A stretch of 64,000 nucleotides of DNA, taken from NCBI GenBank assembly GCA_023525975.1, contig CM042032.1, positions 16,436,001 through 16,500,000 on the forward strand, written 5' to 3'. The notes below the pieces were generated by a model. It saw only the letters and a list, made by a program, of their open reading frames with translations. It was not told the origin of the DNA and ran no database searches. Source of the stretch: Smallanthus sonchifolius. Lineage: Eukaryota; Streptophyta; Magnoliopsida; Asterales; Asteraceae. Of this stretch, positions 59,890 to 64,000 are shown one piece after another. The position numbers and the translations under genes were made by a program. Positions within the stretch are counted from its first letter, which is position 1, and each line of letters begins with the position of its first letter.

Positions 59890-62820
59890 AGGAGTTTTAC
59901 CGTTTGGGAAGTGACGAACCAGGATCTCAGACATTAGTTACTTTGAACGACTCTACATGGGACTCAAAATGAAAATATATTTTAAATCAGAGTATCAATG
60001 CGGAAGCGTAAAGAAAGTAAATGCGCAAAATACACGCGCCCAAAACCAAAGTTCAAAAGTCCAAAAAAAGTCCAAACGTCCAATCAAAACAAGTACAATA
60101 GAATGATTCAAACAAACACAAATAAGTTATAATCAAAACAGTTGAATCCCATGCATGCCATAACGTGCACCTATGTCTTATCATAGCGACCTGAGAAAAC
60201 ATGTAAGAAAATATGTCAACACGAGGTTGGTGAGTCCACAGGTTTCAATATAAGTAAATAAGCGTTTACCGGATTTATGTTCATTCAGTACGTATCTACA
60301 GGTAGCTAACCTATGTTCATGTTCAGCTCAAGCGCTCGCAACTGAAGCTGACCGTTTGTTTATTGCCTCCTGCCAGATCTATCAACACTGGCGGTGTGAG
60401 TAGGCTAACATTTCACCCGTTCGATATCTAATCGAGTTAGCGCGACTAACGCGGGTGGGATTTGTCAAACCCAGTAGTACTACTAAATATTACCTCGCTA
60501 AGATCCATATTAACGGTCCGATATTAGTTGAGGACTTTCTGTGATAGCGTGTTACGCTTAGCATTTAACATTGATATCATACGAATTAAAAATCCAAAAT
60601 CGTTTAGTCATGTTTTCTCCCCCATGTTAAAACAGTAAAAGGGGCCGTGAAAACTCACATGCGTTGCGTTGTAGGTAGTATCACACAATGGACAAGTTGG
60701 AACCACAAGTGTAAGTCTCAAACGACTTATGAATGCTCTAAAATTATAAACACATAAATTAGGGATAAAAATGAGAATTGTGACAATGACACGGAAGATT
60801 AGAACATCTTGAAACGTTCTAAGGATTAACGGGTAAACGATCGTGTCTAAGGGAATATCGGTTTCTCAATATAATAAATTAAAATCAAAGCGTTACGTGC
60901 CGAACATTAATAACGACTAATGTTAAATAAATAAATAAATACGTACATCAAAGTCGTCTACAAAAGTTAGGAAAATAATATAATTAAATATATTATTTTT
61001 AGGTTCGTAGGATTAACTAAGTAATCATTTGTGACAAAAATAATAAATATATTATTTTTTTATTCGAGGTAAGGAACACGAGTAAATAATATAACGATTA
61101 TGTTATTAAATAGTTTAAACGTCCCACGAGGTATAAAACGATACGAAATAATATATATATATATATATATATATTATTTAATAGGATTAGTCACGAGTTG
61201 AAAATAATATAGACATATTATTTTATACGAAGTTATAGTTTGAATATACTATAAACATATTATTTTTAAAAGTGGTAATAATATAAAAATGGGGTAATAA
61301 TTCAAACCCGAGCCTAAGGGTTATTTTTCGAGCTAAAATACTTTAATATGATATTATAATAATATGGTATAGGTTTTTATAATTAAAATAACAATAAAAA
61401 CTATTCTAAAAACGAATTGGGGGTGGAGGGACTCGAACCCGGGTCTCCTCCCCCACAGTCAAACGTTTTAACCCCCACAGCCCGCTAGGGTTTCGCAACA
61501 AATCCCGGATTGGATTGGTTTTAACACTGATGGTTCCTGTGTTCTTCCTTCCTAGTGCGAACCGAACCAAACCCACTCCCGATTCCACCCAAATCGATCA
61601 CAATTGAACTTGGATTCATAGGGGTTTTGTTTAATGGCTTTAAACGAACATGCGGTCGATTTTAATTGTAAAAACAACAAGTTTAAGATCGATTATTTAC
61701 ACAAGTCAACACCGAAACCCTAGCTTTGAATATGAAATCGATTTGATAAAATTGGATGTTATAAATCGATGGGATCATGGGGCTTTTACTAAGATGGACA
61801 TTGTGAATCTAGCCATACACTTTAATTTCATCGAGATGACGATTATAATCAAAACCCCCACATCCGAAAATGAACAAACCCTAGGTTACGAACTGTGCTC
61901 AATTCGATGTTGTTAGATTAAATTGATAGAGGGTTTTTAACGGGTGACCGATTACGAAACAACACATGTGAATTAATTGAATTATGATCGGGTCCATAAT
62001 CAAAAGCCCCAAATCCGATCTCGTATGAACCCTAGAATTGGGTTCATGATTGATTCGATGTTTTAAGCCACAAATATGATAGGGCTTTCGAATTGACTGT
62101 GCTCAACCAAATTAGGGTTCGAATGCAAGAAATTACCAAATTAGGGTTCGAATTGACTGTGCTCAACCAAACTGAATCCGCCAACGAGTGGGATTGGCTC
62201 TGACGACTCCTGCTGCGTTTCGGGTGGAATTGACATGTGGAAAAGCTTTTCTGAGACTCGTACAAGGTGCACAGAGACTCGATTTGTGAATTGGTAATTC
62301 GAATTCGTCGAATTTGATTGTTTTCGTAAAGAGACCAACGGTTATGACTCAAATTCTCATTATTGGGTTTAATTACTTGTAATAGCGATGATTAAAGCTA
62401 TAAAGGTGATCGTTTATTGCATTAAGATGCTAGTCGGTTACGAATTCGAACAGAGTTCGATTACAGTACCTGAATTTGAATCATAGATCGCAATGTTTGA
62501 CTTTTGGAAGTCAAACAAGATCGAATTTAGGTTTATTACATAATTGGTCCTTCTGTTTTTCTGTTTTGAAGTTTAAAGATGGACAGCATCGGTCCCTGAA
62601 GTTTAGGTTAGGTTAATAAGGTTATGATCTTGCTAGTTTGACTATCAAGAGTCAACGGGCACAACTATAGGTAAATTACAAGTTTGGTCCTTCATGTTTT
62701 TTTATATGTTTGAGTTTGAATAAAGGCAGGAGTAGTCCCTAGGGTTTGGATTAGAGTTAAGTAGGTTAACATTTAACTGGATTTGTTAACAGATATACTG
62801 AAAAAGTCCGGATTGTCACA
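59890..62820 (-). mobile_element. Element G 3' LTR, truncated at its outer end
   Basis: Read on the minus strand it starts TGTGACAATCC at 62820 and runs left to a break at 59889, losing about 25 bases of its end by comparison with element E. It shares blocks with the E LTR (GGCCCC near 60650, GTAGTACTAC near 60475, GATCCTGGTTCGTCAC near 59915-59930 on the minus strand). It contains TA-rich stretches (61149-61173), a B-box-like sequence near 61430-61450 and a small tandem duplication (62087-62171). The 88-codon and 102-codon ORFs (61650-61916 and 62044-62352) are not supported as genes. Confidence 0.85.
61418..61480 (-). other. tRNA-like segment in the G LTR
   Basis: On the minus strand GGGGGT and ACCCCC could pair as a stem around a segment ending CCCGGGTTCGAGTCCC, which fits a Pol III B box. 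The T stem itself does not pair well, so this is weaker than the modules in A and C. Confidence 0.4.
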
Positions 62821-62934
62821 TCATCCCCTAGTTGAAAGAATTTTCGTCCCGAAAATTAAATAAAATAAAAAAAAAATTCCCAGGATATCACATCATCCCC
62901 TAGTTGAAAGAATTTTCATCCCGAAAATTAAATA
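62817..62934 (-). repeat. Duplicated LTR-start and polypurine region of element G
   Basis: A 46-bp block occurs at 62817-62862 and again at 62889-62934 with one mismatch. Each has (minus strand) TTTCGGGAYGAAAATTC, ACTAGGGGATGA and then TGTGA, so two potential LTR starts exist: 62892 (TGTGATATCC) and 62820 (TGTGACAATCC). Confidence 0.9.
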
Positions 62935-62939
62935 GTACC

Positions 62940-64000
62940 TTAAGAATTTGGCACGGAGTGCTTGAACAGATTAGGATCTTTGCGCATCATCTGATCCTCA
63001 CGCTCCCACGTGAATTACGGTCCGCGTTTCGAGTTCCAACGAACTCTGACAATAGGGATCTTACTGTGCTTTAACGTTTTAACTTCCCTATCCATAATTT
63101 CCACAGGTTCTTCGATGAAACGTAACTGTTCATCAACGTGTAGTTCCTCAAGAGGAACAGTGAGTGATTCGTCTGCTAGGCATTTCTTTAAATTTGAGAA
63201 GTGAAAGACGTTGTGCACACCACTAAGTCTTTCAGTTATGTCCAGTTGATACGCTACTGGTCCGATTCTCTTCATTATCTTGAATGGTCCAACATAACGA
63301 GGATTCAGTTTGCCTCGTTTCCCGAAACGAATGACACCTTTCCAAGGTGTGACTTTTAGTAAGACCATGTCACCTATTTGAAACTCCAAAGGTTTACGAC
63401 GCTTGTCGGCATAGCTCTTTTGACTATCACGAGCTGCTGCCATACGGTTTCTAATTTGAACGATCTTTTCGGAAGTTTCAAATACGAGTTCAGGACCTGT
63501 GAGTTGGCTATCCCCAACCTCGGTCCAACAAATGGGAGAACGGCATTTCCGTCCATAAAGTGCTTCAAATGGAACTGCCTTGATGCTAGTATGATAACTG
63601 TTGTTGTAGGATAACTCCACCAACGGTAGGTGAGACTCCCAAGTGTTACCGAAATCAATCACACAAGCTCGTAGCATGTCCTCCAATGTTTGAATAGTAC
63701 GTTCTGTTTGGCCATAAGTTTGAGGGTGGTATGCTGTACTCATATCTAGACGCGTGCCTAAAGCTTTATGTAACGACTGCCAGAAACGAGAGGTGAATCG
63801 TGCATCACGATCCGAAATAATAGAGATTGGCACCCCGTGTCGAGAGACTATTTCTTTCAAGTAACTACGAGTAAGCTTATCCATTTTGTCGGTCTCTTTG
63901 ATTGCTAAGAAGTGAGCGGACTTTGTTAAACGGTCAACAATTACCCATATGGTATCACACCCGATAGGGGTTCGTGGTAATTTGGTGATGAAGTCCATGG
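62940..64000 (-). pseudogene. pol: Element G integrase and chromodomain-like tail, partial
   Basis: The frame enters at the right window edge with MDFITKLPRTPIG, the first catalytic Asp of integrase. SDRDARFTSRFW gives the second Asp, and HPQTYGQTERTIQ the Glu region, where the usual Asp of PQTDGQ is Tyr. The C-terminal part is VLLKVTPWKGVIRFGKRGK, NPRYVGPFKIMKRIG and a chromodomain-like IPIVRVRWNSKRGP. A TAA at 63015-63017 replaces a Glu codon; the same frame then continues for 24 codons (FTWEREDQMMRK...) to the natural stop at 62940-62942. So far as visible only one nonsense change disables it. Confidence 0.9.

Overview
This window is plant nuclear repeat DNA. I see no host gene, rRNA gene or functional tRNA gene. 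It is a nest of LTR retrotransposons whose primer-binding sites match the plant initiator-Met tRNA and whose LTRs are AT-rich. The protein families (Tekay/Del-like Ty3/Gypsy chromoviruses and a SIRE/Maximus-like Ty1/Copia element) fit a eudicot. The style of the LTRs and polyproteins suggests Asteraceae, but that is an impression from memory, not a search result.

Layout. An old plus-strand Gypsy element E supplies the base layer: a partial 5' LTR (1-1297), a decayed interior (1298-4656), and a decayed integrase (50063-51069). Gypsy element A (4657-50057, target duplication CACGT) sits inside E. Copia element B (6685-41054, duplication TATAT) sits inside the 5' LTR of A. Inside B are three further insertions. 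Gypsy D (12193-22007, duplication GAGGG) splits the reverse transcriptase of B. A truncated sister Copia H (about 25591-30003) lies in the extra 3' ORF of B. Gypsy C (31063-39794, duplication TAAAG) is a gag-only element that splits the same ORF. To the right, a minus-strand Gypsy F (51070-59889) entered the integrase of E. It is fused by a deletion to a minus-strand Gypsy G (59890-64000, running off the window) of the same family as E. Four of the insertions are bounded by perfect 5-bp target duplications, so the order of events can be read directly: E, then A, then B, then C and D; H also entered B, but its time relative to C and D is not fixed by the sequence.

Coding state. Every polyprotein is broken. 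F is closest to intact, with three in-frame stops in about 1,520 codons. C is nearly intact in gag, with one frameshift, but has no pol and may have depended on a relative such as A or D. B and H carry, downstream of pol, an extra ORF of roughly 1,000 codons. It has a conserved N-terminal domain, an acidic tract, a Pro/Thr-rich tract, a coiled coil and a conserved C-terminal domain, and a conserved splice-acceptor-like sequence lies just before its ATG.

The most unusual non-coding signal is a 21-bp hairpin motif (9-bp stem, 3-nt loop). It is tandemly repeated in the LTRs and non-coding gaps of Copia B and H and again in the LTRs of the unrelated Gypsy F, with compensating stem changes. Other LTR families here carry different short-dyad arrays, tRNA-like modules with Pol III B-box sequences, a hairpin at the end of U5 and a leader inverted repeat.
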